Below are positions 47,959 to 59,673 of a stretch of 64,000 nucleotides of DNA, piece by piece. The notes under the pieces were generated by a model, which ran no database searches, had not been told where the DNA came from, and was given only the letters and a program-made list of their open reading frames with translations. Position 1 is the first letter of the stretch. Each line of letters begins with the position of its first letter. A program made the translations under genes and the position numbers. The DNA lies in the NCBI RefSeq assembly GCF_900109115.1, contig NZ_FNYV01000001.1:881003-945002 (forward strand). Reading direction: 5' to 3'. This DNA comes from Micromonospora phaseoli (GTDB lineage: Bacteria > Actinomycetota > Actinomycetes > Mycobacteriales > Micromonosporaceae).

Positions 47959-49122
47959 ATGAGTCGTCGGCGTCCAGCGATCCTGGTCCTTGAGGACGGG
48001 CGCACGTTCCACGGCGAGGCGTACGGCAGCGTCGGGGAGACCTTCGGCGAGGCGGTCTTCAACACCGGGATGACCGGTTACCAGGAGACGCTGACCGACC
48101 CTTCGTACCACCGTCAGGTGGTGGTGCAGACCGCGCCGCACATCGGCAACACCGGCGTCAACGCCGATGACGACGAGTCGTGGCGGATCTGGGTGGCCGG
48201 CTATGTGGTACGCGACCCGGCCCGGGTCAGCTCGAACTGGCGGGCCACGGGTGGACTGGAGGACCGGCTCGCGACCGAGGGCGTGGTCGGCATCAGCGGG
48301 GTCGACACCCGGGCGTTGACCCGCCACCTGCGCGAACGGGGCGCGATGCGGGTCGGCATCTCCAGCGTCGAGCACGACCCGCAGGCGTTGTTGGTCCGGG
48401 TACGCCAGGCGCCGCAGATGGTCGGCGCGGACCTCTCCGCCGAGGTGACCACGGCGGAGCGCTACGTGGTCGCCGCCGAGGGCGAGCACCGGTTCACGGT
48501 CGCGGCGCTGGATCTGGGGATCAAACGCAACGTGCCGCGCCGGCTCGCCGCTCGCGGCGTGACGACCCACGTGCTGCCGGCCAGTTCGACAATCGAGGAG
48601 CTGCTGGCCACCGGCGCCGACGCGGTCTTCTTCTCACCGGGTCCCGGTGATCCGGCCACCGCCGACGCTCCGGTCGCGCTGGCCCGCGAGGTGCTGCGCC
48701 GCGAGGTGCCGCTGTTCGGTATCTGCTTCGGCAGTCAGATCCTCGGCCGGGCGCTCGGTTTCGGCACGTACAAGCTCGGCTACGGCCACCGGGGTATCAA
48801 CCAGCCGGTCCTCGACCGGGCCACCGGCAAGGTGGAGGTGACCAGCCACAACCACGGGTTCGCGGTGGAGATGCCGGGTGTCGGCGCCGGGGCGGTCGTG
48901 CCCGACCAGGTGATCGAGACAGAGTTCGGCGGCGTCGAGGTCTCGCACATCTGCCTCAACGACAACGTGGTCGAGGGGCTGCGGGCGCGCGACGTGCCCG
49001 CCTTCACCGTTCAGTACCACCCGGAGGCGGCGGCCGGCCCGCACGACGCGGACTACCTCTTCGACCGCTTCGTCGAGCTGATCGAGGGCCGGACCCACAG
49101 CGAGGGGCGCACCAATGCCTAG
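47959..49122 (+). CDS. carA: Carbamoyl-phosphate synthase small (glutaminase) subunit
   Basis: Hydrolyses glutamine and channels ammonia to CarB. The 387-residue protein has the N-terminal CPSase domain ([31 protein letters not shown]) and a class I glutamine amidotransferase domain: [14 protein letters not shown] holds the nucleophile Cys, SHNHGFAVE and [13 protein letters not shown] the His/Glu. ATG (MSRRRPA) follows GGAGG. The stop overlaps carB by eight bases. Confidence 0.96.
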   Translation: MSRRRPAILVLEDGRTFHGEAYGSVGETFGEAVFNTGMTGYQETLTDPSYHRQVVVQTAPHIGNTGVNADDDESWRIWVAGYVVRDPARVSSNWRATGGLEDRLATEGVVGISGVDTRALTRHLRERGAMRVGISSVEHDPQALLVRVRQAPQMVGADLSAEVTTAERYVVAAEGEHRFTVAALDLGIKRNVPRRLAARGVTTHVLPASSTIEELLATGADAVFFSPGPGDPATADAPVALAREVLRREVPLFGICFGSQILGRALGFGTYKLGYGHRGINQPVLDRATGKVEVTSHNHGFAVEMPGVGAGAVVPDQVIETEFGGVEVSHICLNDNVVEGLRARDVPAFTVQYHPEAAAGPHDADYLFDRFVELIEGRTHSEGRTNA

Positions 49123-52100
49123 ACGGACCGATCTCAAGCACATCCTGGTGATCGGCTCGGGGCCGATCGTCATCGGGCAGGCCTGCGAGTTCGACTACTC
49201 CGGCACCCAGGCGTGCCGGGTGCTGCGCAGCGAGGGGATCCGGGTCAGCCTGGTCAACTCGAACCCGGCGACCATCATGACCGACCCGGAGTTCGCCGAC
49301 GCCACCTACGTCGAGCCGATCACCCCCGAATTCGTCGAGCTGGTGATCGCCAAGGAGCGGCCGGACGCGGTGCTGCCCACCCTCGGCGGGCAGACCGCGC
49401 TGAACACCGCCGTGGCGCTGCACGAGGCCGGGGTGCTGGAGAAGTACGGCGTCGAGCTGATCGGCGCCGACATCGAGGCGATCCGGCGGGGTGAGGACCG
49501 GCAACTGTTCAAGGAGGTCGTCGCCAAGGCCGGGGTACGGCTCGGCATCGAGGACCCGTCGGCCCTGGTGCCCCGCTCACGGGTCTGCCACTCGATGGAC
49601 GAGGTCCGCGAGACGGTGGCCGAGCTGGGCATGCCGGTGGTGATCCGGCCGTCGTTCACCATGGGTGGCCTCGGTTCCGGCATGGCGCACAACGACGCCG
49701 ACCTGGAGCGCATCGCCGGTGCGGGCCTGGCCGCGAGCCCGGTGCACGAGGTGCTGATCGAGGAGAGCGTGCTCGGCTGGAAGGAGTACGAACTCGAACT
49801 GATGCGGGACCGGCACGACAACGTGGTGGTGGTCTGCTCGATCGAGAACGTCGACCCGATGGGCGTGCACACCGGCGACAGCGTGACCGTGGCGCCGGCG
49901 ATGACGCTGACCGACCGGGAGTACCAGCGCCTGCGCGATCTTGGCATCGCGGTGCTGCGCGAGGTGGGGGTGGACACCGGCGGCTGCAACATCCAGTTCG
50001 CCGTGAACCCGGCCGACGGCCGCATCGTGGTCATCGAGATGAACCCGCGGGTGTCCCGCTCCTCGGCGCTGGCGTCGAAGGCGACCGGCTTCCCGATCGC
50101 GAAGATCGCCGCGAAGCTGGCCATCGGATACACCCTCGACGAGATCCCCAACGACATCACCCGCAAGACGCCGGCGGCGTTCGAGCCGACGCTGGACTAC
50201 GTGGTGGTGAAGATCCCCCGGTTCGCCTTCGAGAAGTTCCCCGGCGCGGATCCGGAGCTGACCACCACGATGAAGTCCGTCGGCGAGGCGATGAGCCTCG
50301 GGCGTAACTTCACCGAGGCGCTGAACAAGGCGATGCGCTCGATGGAAACCAAGTCAGCCGGCTTCTGGAGTGTGCCGGATCCGTCGGGGGCGACCCGGGA
50401 GAACACCCTCGCCGCCCTGGGGACGCCGCACGACGGGCGGCTCTACACGGTCGAGCGGGCGCTGCGGTTGGGTGCCTCGATCGCCGAGGTCAGCGCGGCC
50501 TCCGGCGGGATCGACCCGTGGTTCCTGGACCAGATCGCCGCGCTGGTGGAGCTGCGTGCCGAGATCGTCGCCGCGCCGGTGCTGGACGCGGGGCTGCTGC
50601 GGCAGGCGAAGCGGGCTGGCCTGTCCGACCGGCAACTCGCCGCGCTGCGGCCCGAGTTGGCCGCCGAGGACGGTGTGCGGACGCTGCGGCACCGGCTCGA
50701 CATCCGGCCGATCTACAAGACGGTGGACACCTGTGCCGCCGAGTTCGAGGCCAGCACCCCGTACTACTACTCCTCGTACGACGCGGAGACCGAGGTGGTC
50801 GGCTCGGCGCGGCCGAAGGTGTTGATCCTCGGTTCCGGGCCGAACCGGATCGGCCAGGGCATCGAGTTCGACTACTCCTGCGTGCACGCCGTCCAGGCGC
50901 TACGAAGCGCGCCGGGGGGCGGATTCGAGACTGTCATGGTCAACTGCAACCCGGAGACCGTCTCCACCGACTACGACACCGCCGACCGGCTCTACTTCGA
51001 GCCGCTGACCTTCGAGGACGTGCTGGAGGTCTGGCACGCCGAGCACTCCTCCGGCCGAGCGGCCGGTGGGCCGGGTGTCGTCGGGGTGATCGTGCAGCTC
51101 GGCGGGCAGACCCCGCTCGGGCTGGCCCAGCGGCTCAAGAACGCCGGGGTGCCGGTGGTCGGCACCTCCCCGGAGTCGATCCACCTGGCCGAGGAGCGGG
51201 GTGCCTTCGGGTCGCTGCTGACCCGGGCCGGGCTGCGTGCCCCGGCGCACGGCACCGCCACCTCGTACGAGGAGGCGAAGGAGATCGCCGACGAGATCGG
51301 CTATCCCGTGCTGGTCCGTCCCTCGTACGTGCTGGGCGGGCGCGGGATGGAGATCGTCTACGACGATGTCACGCTGCGCGCCTACATCGGGCGGGCCACC
51401 GACATCTCCCCGGACCATCCGGTCCTGGTGGACCGGTTCCTCGACGATGCCATCGAGATCGACGTGGACGCGCTCTGCGACGCCGACGGCGAGGTGTACC
51501 TCGGTGGGGTGATGGAGCACATCGAGGAGGCGGGGATCCACTCCGGCGACTCCTCCTGCGCGCTGCCGCCGATAACGCTCGCCGGTTCGCACGTGGCCCA
51601 GGTCCGTCGGTACACCGAGGCGATCGCGCGGGGCGTCGGGGTACGCGGCCTGCTCAACGTGCAGTACGCGTTGAAGGACGACACGCTCTACGTGCTGGAG
51701 GCCAACCCACGCGCCTCGCGTACCGTGCCGTTCGTCTCCAAGGCCACGGCGGTGCCGCTGGCCAAGGCGGCGGCCCGGATCGCGCTCGGCGCGACCGTCG
51801 CCGAGCTGCGTGCCGAGGGGATGCTGCCGGCGACGGGGGACGGTGGCTCGCTGCCGCCGGACGCGCCGATCGCGGTCAAGGAGGCGGTGCTGCCGTTCAA
51901 GCGGTTCCGCACGCCGGCCGGCAAGGGCGTGGACTCGCTGCTCGGCCCGGAGATGAAGTCGACCGGTGAGGTGATGGGCATCGACACCGCCTTCGGGCAC
52001 GCCTTCGCCAAGTCACAGTCGGCGGCGTACGGGTCGCTGCCGACCGAGGGACGGATCTTCGTCTCGGTGGCGAACCGGGACAAGCGCGGGATGATCTTCC

Positions 52101-52471
52101 CGATCAAACGTCTCGCCGACCTGGGCTTCGAGATCGTCGCCACCAGCGGCACCGCCGAGGTGCTTCGTCGGCACGGCATCGCCTGCGAGCAGGTGCCCAA
52201 GCACTACGAGGCCGGTGCCGACGACGACGCGGTGTCGCTGATCCTCGGCGGCCACGTCGCGCTGGTGATCAACACGCCGCAGGGTTCCGGCGCGAGTGCC
52301 CGCTCCGACGGGTACGAGATCCGAAGCGCGGCCGTCACCGCGGACATCCCGTGCGTCACCACGGTGCCCGGGGCCGCGGCTGCGGTCATGGGCATCGAGG
52401 CCCGCATCCGCGGTGACATGCAGGTACGCCCACTGCAGGACCTGCACGCCAACCTGCGGGCGCAACGGTGA
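49115..52471 (+). CDS. carB: Carbamoyl-phosphate synthase large subunit
   Basis: Makes carbamoyl phosphate for pyrimidines and arginine. The 1118-residue protein has two ATP-grasp halves. The first runs from [20 protein letters not shown] with [13 protein letters not shown]; the second from [20 protein letters not shown] with [15 protein letters not shown]. The C-terminal methylglyoxal-synthase-like allosteric domain is [17 protein letters not shown] onward. Length is normal. It overlaps carA by eight bases and pyrD by four. Confidence 0.97.
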   Translation: MPRRTDLKHILVIGSGPIVIGQACEFDYSGTQACRVLRSEGIRVSLVNSNPATIMTDPEFADATYVEPITPEFVELVIAKERPDAVLPTLGGQTALNTAVALHEAGVLEKYGVELIGADIEAIRRGEDRQLFKEVVAKAGVRLGIEDPSALVPRSRVCHSMDEVRETVAELGMPVVIRPSFTMGGLGSGMAHNDADLERIAGAGLAASPVHEVLIEESVLGWKEYELELMRDRHDNVVVVCSIENVDPMGVHTGDSVTVAPAMTLTDREYQRLRDLGIAVLREVGVDTGGCNIQFAVNPADGRIVVIEMNPRVSRSSALASKATGFPIAKIAAKLAIGYTLDEIPNDITRKTPAAFEPTLDYVVVKIPRFAFEKFPGADPELTTTMKSVGEAMSLGRNFTEALNKAMRSMETKSAGFWSVPDPSGATRENTLAALGTPHDGRLYTVERALRLGASIAEVSAASGGIDPWFLDQIAALVELRAEIVAAPVLDAGLLRQAKRAGLSDRQLAALRPELAAEDGVRTLRHRLDIRPIYKTVDTCAAEFEASTPYYYSSYDAETEVVGSARPKVLILGSGPNRIGQGIEFDYSCVHAVQALRSAPGGGFETVMVNCNPETVSTDYDTADRLYFEPLTFEDVLEVWHAEHSSGRAAGGPGVVGVIVQLGGQTPLGLAQRLKNAGVPVVGTSPESIHLAEERGAFGSLLTRAGLRAPAHGTATSYEEAKEIADEIGYPVLVRPSYVLGGRGMEIVYDDVTLRAYIGRATDISPDHPVLVDRFLDDAIEIDVDALCDADGEVYLGGVMEHIEEAGIHSGDSSCALPPITLAGSHVAQVRRYTEAIARGVGVRGLLNVQYALKDDTLYVLEANPRASRTVPFVSKATAVPLAKAAARIALGATVAELRAEGMLPATGDGGSLPPDAPIAVKEAVLPFKRFRTPAGKGVDSLLGPEMKSTGEVMGIDTAFGHAFAKSQSAAYGSLPTEGRIFVSVANRDKRGMIFPIKRLADLGFEIVATSGTAEVLRRHGIACEQVPKHYEAGADDDAVSLILGGHVALVINTPQGSGASARSDGYEIRSAAVTADIPCVTTVPGAAAAVMGIEARIRGDMQVRPLQDLHANLRAQR

Positions 52472-53508
52472 TCTTCGAGCGGACCGTACGGCCCGGGTTG
52501 TTCCGCCTCGGCGGCGGCGACGCCGAGGCGGCGCACGAGTTCACCCTGCGGAGGCTGGCCGCGCTGTCGCGGATGCCGGTGGCGCTGGCGGCGGCCCGGG
52601 CCCGGTACGCCGTGGCGGCGCCCCGCACCGTGTTCGGGGTGCGGTTTCCCAACCCGGTCGGGCTGGCCGCCGGGATGGACAAGGACGGGGCGGCGCTGCC
52701 GGCGTGGCCGGCGCTGGGCTTCGGCTTCGTCGAGGTCGGCACGGTGACGGCGCACCCGCAGCCGGGCAACCCCCGGCCACGGCTGTTCCGGTTGCCCGCC
52801 AGCGAGGCCGTGATCAACCGGATGGGCTTCAACAACGCCGGGGCGCAGGCGCTGGCGGACCGGCTCGCGGCGCTGCCCCGCCCGATCGGTGTGCCGCTGG
52901 GGATCTCGCTGGGCAAGTCGAAGGTGACGGCGCTGGACGACGCGGTGGCGGACTACCAGGCGTCGTACCGCGCGTTGCGCGGCCACGGCGACTACTTCGC
53001 GGTCAACGTCTCCTCCCCGAACACTCCCGGGCTGCGTGCGCTGCAGGACCGTGGCCACCTGGACGCGTTGCTGACCGCGCTGGTGGGGGAGAAGCCGGTG
53101 CTGGTGAAGATCGCCCCTGACCTGACCGAGTCGGCCATCGCCGACCTGCTGGAGGTGTGCCTGGCCCGGGGCGCCGCCGGGGTGATCGCCACGAACACCA
53201 CTCTCGGACGGGACGGGTTGGCCCCGGCCGACCAGGGACGCTCCGGCGAGACCGGGGGACTCTCCGGACGGCCACTGGCCGACCGGGCACGGCAGGTGGT
53301 CGCCTTCGTCCACGCCGAGACGAGCGGACAGCTGCCGATCATCGGGGTGGGCGGCATCGTCGACCCCGACGCCGCCACCCGGATGTTCGACGCGGGCGCG
53401 AGCCTGGTGCAGCTCTACACCGGCTTCATCTACCGCGGCCCGGCGCTGCCCCGCGCGGTGGCCCGCGCGGCGAGGGCCACACCGGTGCGCGCCGCGGCCG
53501 GGTCGTGA
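52468..53508 (+). CDS. pyrD: Quinone-dependent (class 2) dihydroorotate dehydrogenase
   Basis: Oxidises dihydroorotate to orotate with FMN, passing electrons to quinone at the membrane. The 346-residue protein has the class 2 N-terminal helical extension ([14 protein letters not shown]), [21 protein letters not shown], the catalytic-Ser segment [15 protein letters not shown], and FMN contacts [10 protein letters not shown] and [19 protein letters not shown]. Its stop overlaps the bioA start (GTGA). Confidence 0.95.
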   Translation: MIFERTVRPGLFRLGGGDAEAAHEFTLRRLAALSRMPVALAAARARYAVAAPRTVFGVRFPNPVGLAAGMDKDGAALPAWPALGFGFVEVGTVTAHPQPGNPRPRLFRLPASEAVINRMGFNNAGAQALADRLAALPRPIGVPLGISLGKSKVTALDDAVADYQASYRALRGHGDYFAVNVSSPNTPGLRALQDRGHLDALLTALVGEKPVLVKIAPDLTESAIADLLEVCLARGAAGVIATNTTLGRDGLAPADQGRSGETGGLSGRPLADRARQVVAFVHAETSGQLPIIGVGGIVDPDAATRMFDAGASLVQLYTGFIYRGPALPRAVARAARATPVRAAAGS

Positions 53509-54779
53509 CGCCGGAGGAGCTCCTCGCCGCCGACGCCGCGCACGTCTGGCATCCGTACGCCGCGCTGCCGCCGGCCGTGTCGCCGTACCTGGTGGACGGT
53601 GCCGAGGGGGTGCGGCTACGGCTGGCCGACGGCCGTGAACTGGTCGACGGGATGTCGTCCTGGTGGGCGGCGATCCACGGCTACCGGCATCCGGTGCTGG
53701 ACGCGGCGGTGACCGACCAGCTGGGCCGGATGAGTCACGTGATGTTCGGCGGGCTCACCCACGCCCCGGCTGTCGAGCTGGCCCGCAGCCTGGTCGAGCT
53801 GGCGCCGGAGGGGCTGGAGCACGTGTTCCTCGCCGACTCCGGCTCGGTCAGCGTCGAGGTCGCGGTGAAGATGTGCCTGCAGTATCAGCGGGCCATCGGC
53901 CGGCCGCAGCGCCGCCGACTGGGTACCTGGCGCGGCGGGTACCACGGCGACACCTTCCACCCGATGAGCGTCTGCGATCCCGAGGGCGGCATGCACCACC
54001 TCTGGGGCGACGTACTGCCCCGGCAGGTCTTCGCCCCGGCGCCACCGGGCGGCTTCGAGACCGCGCCCGACCCGGCGTACGAGGCAGCGCTGGTCGACGC
54101 GGTCGAACGGCACGCCCACGAGTTGGCCGCGGTGATCGTCGAGCCGGTGGTGCAGGGGGCCGGCGGGATGCGCTTCCACCATCCGCGCTATCTGCGGGTG
54201 CTGCGGGAGGTGACCCGCGCGCACGGGGTCCTGCTCATCTTCGACGAGATCGCCACCGGCTTCGGCCGCACCGGCACGATGTTCGCCGCCGAGCACGCCG
54301 GGGTCGCTCCGGACGTGATGTGTGTGGGCAAGGCCCTCACCGGCGGCTACCTCACGCTGGCGGCGGCGCTCTGCACGGCGGAGATCGCGCGGGGCATCCG
54401 GGCCGGCGGTGTGTTGGCGCACGGCCCGACGTTCATGGGTAATCCACTTGCCTGCGCGGTCGCCAACGCCTCCCTCGGCCTGTTGCGGGCCGGCGACTGG
54501 GCCGGGCAGGTGTCGATGCTCCAGCGGGGTCTGCGCGCCGGACTGGAGCCGCTGCGCGACGCACCCGGCGTGGCGGACGTGCGGGTGCTCGGCGGGATCG
54601 GCGTGGTGCAGCTGGACCACGAGGTGGACCTCGCCGCGGCCACCGCGGCGGCGGTGGCGCGGGGGGTGTGGCTGCGTCCGTTCCGCGATCTGGTCTACAC
54701 GATGCCGCCGTACGTCACCACCGACGACGAATTGACGCTGATCGTTGCGGGCGTCGCGGCAGCGGTCGAGGCGGGCTGA
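53505..54779 (+). CDS. bioA: Adenosylmethionine-8-amino-7-oxononanoate aminotransferase
   Basis: Transfers the amino group of SAM to KAPA in biotin synthesis. The 424-residue PLP enzyme has [13 protein letters not shown] near the N-terminus (BioA substrate Trp/Tyr), [30 protein letters not shown] with the PLP Asp, and [13 protein letters not shown] with the PLP Lys. Coupling to pyrD is unusual: no other biotin gene is nearby. A run of TTGAGTA repeats follows the stop. Confidence 0.93.
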   Translation: MTPEELLAADAAHVWHPYAALPPAVSPYLVDGAEGVRLRLADGRELVDGMSSWWAAIHGYRHPVLDAAVTDQLGRMSHVMFGGLTHAPAVELARSLVELAPEGLEHVFLADSGSVSVEVAVKMCLQYQRAIGRPQRRRLGTWRGGYHGDTFHPMSVCDPEGGMHHLWGDVLPRQVFAPAPPGGFETAPDPAYEAALVDAVERHAHELAAVIVEPVVQGAGGMRFHHPRYLRVLREVTRAHGVLLIFDEIATGFGRTGTMFAAEHAGVAPDVMCVGKALTGGYLTLAAALCTAEIARGIRAGGVLAHGPTFMGNPLACAVANASLGLLRAGDWAGQVSMLQRGLRAGLEPLRDAPGVADVRVLGGIGVVQLDHEVDLAAATAAAVARGVWLRPFRDLVYTMPPYVTTDDELTLIVAGVAAAVEAG

Positions 54780-54782
54780 GGC

Positions 54783-54890
54783 TGAGTAGACGGATGTCTG
54801 GAGGCCACCGGAGTTGAGTAGGCGCATCCGGCCGGCGATCCAGGTTGAGTAGCCGGACGCCGATGTATCGGACGAGATTGAGTACTTCCG
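54783..54890. repeat. Four TTGAGTA-headed units, about 32 bases apart
   Basis: TGAGTA occurs at 54783, 54815, 54846 and 54879, giving spacings of 32, 31 and 33 bases. The parts between units are diverged but share CGGA-type segments. The repeats fill the gap between bioA and pyrF; no gene is evident there. Confidence 0.75.
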
Positions 54891-54946
54891 GCAGGGCGGC
54901 CGCGGCGGCGTCGGTCGACGAGGGACGAGAGAAAGGCACTGGCGAG

Positions 54947-55783
54947 ATGGAGAGTTTCGGCGTCCGGTTGCAGCGAGCGGTCAGCGAGCGTGGGCCGCTC
55001 TGCGTGGGAATCGACCCACATCCGGCATTGCTGGCCAGTTGGGGCCTTAGCGACGATGTGAACGGTGTCGAGCGGTTCGCCCGGACCGTCGTTGACGCCC
55101 TCGGTGACCGGGTTGCGGTGGTCAAGCCCCAGTCGGCGTTCTTCGAGCGATTCGGGTCCCAAGGCGTGGCGGTACTTGAGTCAACTATCCGACAGTTACG
55201 CGAACGCGGCTCGCTCGTTCTGCTCGACGTCAAGCGCGGCGACATCGGCTCGACGGTTCGGGCCTACGCGTCGGCGTACCTGGATCCATCCAGCCCTGTG
55301 TATGTCGACGCGGTGACCGCGAGCCCCTTCCTGGGGGTCGGCTCCCTTGCCCCGATGTTCGAACTGGCTGCCGAACACGGCGGCGGAGTGTTTGTCCTGG
55401 CGCTCACCTCCAATCCGGAGGGCGCCTCGGTGCAGCGGGCCACCGGAGCCGACGGACGCACCGTCGCACAGCTGGTGATCGACGAGATTTCCCAGCTCAA
55501 CGCGGGTGTCGAGCCGCTCGGCAGCATCGGCCTGGTGATCGGGGCGACGGTCGGGGAGACCGGCTGCGACCTCTCCGCGGTGAACGGTCCACTGCTCGCG
55601 CCGGGCCTCGGCGCACAGGGCGCCACAGCGGCGGATCTGCGGGTCGTCTTCGGCTCCGCGCTGCCTGCCGTGCTGCCCGCGTACTCGCGGGAGGTGTTGG
55701 GCGCCGGGCCGGATCCGGAGGCGTTGCGGGCTGCCGCGGACCGGGCGGTGGCCGACTGTCGAGCCGTCCTGGCGACGTCCTGA
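54947..55783 (+). CDS. pyrF: Orotidine 5'-phosphate decarboxylase (type 2)
   Basis: Last step to UMP. The 278-residue enzyme starts MESFGVRLQRAV; LCVGIDPHPALLASWG and the catalytic LVLLDVKRGDIGSTVRAYA (Lys/Asp) are typical of the actinobacterial type 2 family. GGCGAG lies just before the ATG. A repeat array separates it from bioA, so it may be transcribed apart from the main operon. Confidence 0.93.
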   Translation: MESFGVRLQRAVSERGPLCVGIDPHPALLASWGLSDDVNGVERFARTVVDALGDRVAVVKPQSAFFERFGSQGVAVLESTIRQLRERGSLVLLDVKRGDIGSTVRAYASAYLDPSSPVYVDAVTASPFLGVGSLAPMFELAAEHGGGVFVLALTSNPEGASVQRATGADGRTVAQLVIDEISQLNAGVEPLGSIGLVIGATVGETGCDLSAVNGPLLAPGLGAQGATAADLRVVFGSALPAVLPAYSREVLGAGPDPEALRAAADRAVADCRAVLATS

Positions 55784-55954
55784 CTGACTGACGGCTCGGT
55801 CACTTTGTGGTGATCATCGCGCGCCCACGTTGCCGAAAGCTCCGTTGACCGCTAGTTTTCCCCGCGCTGGGAACCCCTCGGTTCACAGCGACACCACGTT
55901 TCACAGATGCGGCGGCGCGTCCCGCCCGTCGCGATAGGGACCTGAGGAGAACTG

Positions 55955-56272
55955 GTGCCGCTCCCGTCACTGACCCCCGAGCAGCGCGCAGCCGCGCTGG
56001 AAAAGGCTGCGGAGATCCGCAAAGCCCGTGCCGAGCTGAAGGAGCAGCTCAAGCAGGGCAAGACCACCCTCGGTGCCGTCCTCGAGCGGGCCGAGTCCGA
56101 CGATGTCGTCGGCAAGCTCAAGGTGTCGGCCGTGCTGCAGGCCATGCCGGGCATCGGCAAGATCCGGGCCACCCAGATCATGGAGAAGCTCAAGATCGCC
56201 GACAGCCGTCGCCTGCGTGGCCTCGGCGAGCAGCAGCGCAAGGCCCTGCTTGGGGAGTTCGCCGCAAACTGA
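55955..56272 (+). CDS. mihF: Actinobacterial integration host factor (mIHF/sIHF)
   Basis: A 105-residue nucleoid-associated protein. LTPEQRAAALEKAAEIRKAR forms the long N-terminal helix and VSAVLQAMPGIGKIRATQIM is the helix-two-turn-helix DNA-binding motif characteristic of the actinobacterial family. GTG start after GAGGAG. It is located between pyrF and a guanylate-kinase-like gene, the usual place. Confidence 0.95.
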   Translation: MPLPSLTPEQRAAALEKAAEIRKARAELKEQLKQGKTTLGAVLERAESDDVVGKLKVSAVLQAMPGIGKIRATQIMEKLKIADSRRLRGLGEQQRKALLGEFAAN

Positions 56273-56297
56273 GCACGACTGCGTGTAGAAACAAGCA

Positions 56298-56831
56298 GTG
56301 AGCTTGGATGACGAGGCGCGCCCGGCGGCTCGGCTCACTGTCCTGGCCGGCCCATCCGGTGCCGGCAGGGAGAGTGTCGTCGAGCTGATCCGGGCGCGTT
56401 CTCCGTCTGTGTGGACGCCTGTCGCGGTCACCACCCGGCCCCGCCGGCGCAGCGAGCTTGACGGCGTCCACCGGCACTTCCTCACGCCGGCGGAGTTCGA
56501 TCGGCGGCTCGCCGCCGGTGAGCTGCTGGAGTGGAGTCGGCTCGGGGCCTACCGGCGCGGCACGGAATCCGGGCCGCTGCGCGGTCGGCTCGCCGCCGGG
56601 CAGCCGGTCCTGCTCCCGCTCGACCTCGACGGGGCGCTGCTGGTCCGGGCCGAGTGGCCCCAGGCACGACTCGTCCTACTCCATCCGCCCGGCCGGCTAC
56701 CGGCGCCGGCGGTGGTCGCGGCCTTCGACCACTGCGTTGCGCATGACCGTACCGAACGGGTCGTGGACGAACTGGTAGGATTCACCGGTTCTTCCTTCCT
56801 GGCTCCGGCCCGGCCGCGTCCGCGCGGTTGA
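56298..56831 (+). CDS. gmk: Divergent guanylate kinase homologue
   Basis: A 177-residue guanylate-kinase-family protein in the normal gmk position (mihF-gmk-rpoZ). The usual GPSGxGKST P-loop is GPSGAGRES, so the ATP-binding Lys is Arg. The GMP-site Tyr of RYGT is replaced (YRRGTES), HGVHYFF-like is DGVHRHFL, and the LID segment is about 20 residues shorter than normal. TTRPRRRSELDGVH still shows the family. Either the enzyme works with an altered site or catalysis was lost, in which case another GMP kinase must exist. GTG start, with no clear ribosome site. Confidence 0.85.
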   Translation: MSLDDEARPAARLTVLAGPSGAGRESVVELIRARSPSVWTPVAVTTRPRRRSELDGVHRHFLTPAEFDRRLAAGELLEWSRLGAYRRGTESGPLRGRLAAGQPVLLPLDLDGALLVRAEWPQARLVLLHPPGRLPAPAVVAAFDHCVAHDRTERVVDELVGFTGSSFLAPARPRPRG

Positions 56832-56882
56832 GCGCCGGCACCGCGCTCGCGCGGTCCGTGCGAAAGACGCAGAGGTTCATCC

Positions 56883-57146
56883 GTGGGATCCATCGCCAAC
56901 CCCGAAGGCATCACCAACCCGCCGATCGACGAGCTCCTGGAGAAGACGACGTCCAAGTACGCGCTGGTCATCTTCGCGGCCAAGCGCGCGCGCCAGGTCA
57001 ACGCCTACTACAGCCAGCTCGGCGAGGGCCTGCTGGAGTACGTCGGCCCGCTGGTCGAGACCACCCCCCAGGAGAAGCCGCTCTCCATCGCCATGCGCGA
57101 GATCAACGCCGGCCTGCTCACCGCCGAGCCGACCGACCAGCCGTAG
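56883..57146 (+). CDS. rpoZ: RNA polymerase omega subunit
   Basis: An 87-residue core RNAP assembly subunit. [32 protein letters not shown] and the [13 protein letters not shown] end are family-typical. GTG is the start. It lies between the guanylate-kinase-like gene and coaBC, as in most actinobacteria. Confidence 0.95.
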   Translation: MGSIANPEGITNPPIDELLEKTTSKYALVIFAAKRARQVNAYYSQLGEGLLEYVGPLVETTPQEKPLSIAMREINAGLLTAEPTDQP

Positions 57147-57159
57147 CCTCCACGCGGCG

Positions 57160-58416
57160 ATGAGCGCCCGGGTCGTCCTCGGTGTAGGCGGTGGCATCGC
57201 CGCCTACAAGGCGTGTGAACTGCTACGCCTGTTCACCGAGTCGGGTCACCAGGTCCGGGTCGTGCCGACCGCCGCCGCGCTGCGCTTCGTCGGCGCGCCC
57301 ACCTGGGCGGCGCTCTCCGGGCAGCCGGTGGCCGAGGACGTCTGGTCCGACGTGCACGAGGTGCCGCACGTACGCCTCGGTCAGCAGGCCGATCTGGTAG
57401 TGGTCGCGCCGGCCACCGCGGACCTGCTGGCCAGGGCGGCCCACGGGCTCGCCGACGACCTGCTGACCAACACCCTGCTCACCGCCCGCTGCCCGGTGGT
57501 GCTGGCACCGGCCATGCACACCGAGATGTGGGAGCATCCGGCCACCGTCGCCAACGTCGCGACGCTGCGCGCCCGGGGCGTACGCGTCATCGAGCCGGCC
57601 GTCGGGCGGCTCACCGGCGCCGACACCGGCAAGGGGCGGTTACCCGACCCGGCCGAGATCTTCGCGGTGTCCCGCCGCATCCTGGCCCGGGGCGTCGACG
57701 CCCCGGCCGACCTGACCGGCCGGCACGTGGTGGTCACCGCCGGCGGCACCCGGGAACCACTGGACCCGGTGCGCTTCCTCGGTAACCGCTCCTCCGGCAA
57801 GCAGGGCTACGCGTTCGCCCGCTCCGCCCTCGCCCGGGGTGCCCGGGTCACGCTGATCTCGGCCAACGTGTCGCTGGGCGATCCGGCCGGGGCGGACCTG
57901 GTCCGGGTCGGCACCACCGGCGAGCTGCGGGAGGCGACGCTGAAGGCGGCGGCCGAGGCCGACGTGGTCGTGATGGCGGCGGCTCCGGCCGATTTCCGAC
58001 CGGCGACGTACGCGCCTGACAAAATCAAGAAGTCGGACGACGGCGCGGCACCCGCCATCGAGCTCGTCACCAACCCGGACATCGCCGCCGAGCTGGGCCG
58101 GCGCCGTCGACCGCAGCAGGTGCTGGTGGTGTTCGCCGCCGAGACCGGCGACGCCGAGGCCAACGGGCGCGCCAAACTGGCCCGCAAACGGGCCGACCTC
58201 ATCGTCATCAACGAGGTCGGGCCGGACAAGGTCTTCGGCGCCGAGACCAACGCGGCCACCGTCGTCGGCGTGGACGGTTCGGTCACCCGGATGCCCGAGC
58301 AGTCCAAGGAGGATCTCGCCGACGGCGTGTGGGACCTGGTGGTCCCCCGGCTGGCCGGCGTCTCCTCCAGGCCGGTGGCTCATCCTGACTCGTTGGACGA
58401 CAACACGACCATCTGA
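57160..58416 (+). CDS. coaBC: Bifunctional phosphopantothenoylcysteine decarboxylase/synthetase
   Basis: Two CoA biosynthesis steps in one protein of 418 residues. The CoaC flavodoxin-like domain has VLGVGGGIAAYKACEL, VVAPATADLLARAA and ARCPVVLAPAMHTEMW with the active-site region. The CoaB domain starts near residue 185 with VVVTAGGTREPLDPVRFLGN and NRSSGKQGYAFA, then DVVVMAAAPADFRP. Follows rpoZ by 13 bases. Confidence 0.95.
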   Translation: MSARVVLGVGGGIAAYKACELLRLFTESGHQVRVVPTAAALRFVGAPTWAALSGQPVAEDVWSDVHEVPHVRLGQQADLVVVAPATADLLARAAHGLADDLLTNTLLTARCPVVLAPAMHTEMWEHPATVANVATLRARGVRVIEPAVGRLTGADTGKGRLPDPAEIFAVSRRILARGVDAPADLTGRHVVVTAGGTREPLDPVRFLGNRSSGKQGYAFARSALARGARVTLISANVSLGDPAGADLVRVGTTGELREATLKAAAEADVVVMAAAPADFRPATYAPDKIKKSDDGAAPAIELVTNPDIAAELGRRRRPQQVLVVFAAETGDAEANGRAKLARKRADLIVINEVGPDKVFGAETNAATVVGVDGSVTRMPEQSKEDLADGVWDLVVPRLAGVSSRPVAHPDSLDDNTTI

Positions 58417-58479
58417 CGCCGCCGGGGACGGTAGGTGACTACACTGCCGCGGAACGACGTCAAATAACCTAGGAGTGCC

Positions 58480-59669
<1,190 letters not shown>

Positions 59670-59673
<4 letters not shown>

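Noticed and set aside
54783..54890. Possible CRISPR array
   Set aside because: Units are degenerate with only a seven-base common head, and no cas genes are nearby.
58417..58479. SAM riboswitch before metK
   Set aside because: Only 63 bases lie between coaBC and metK; no SAM-I type helices or terminator are visible.
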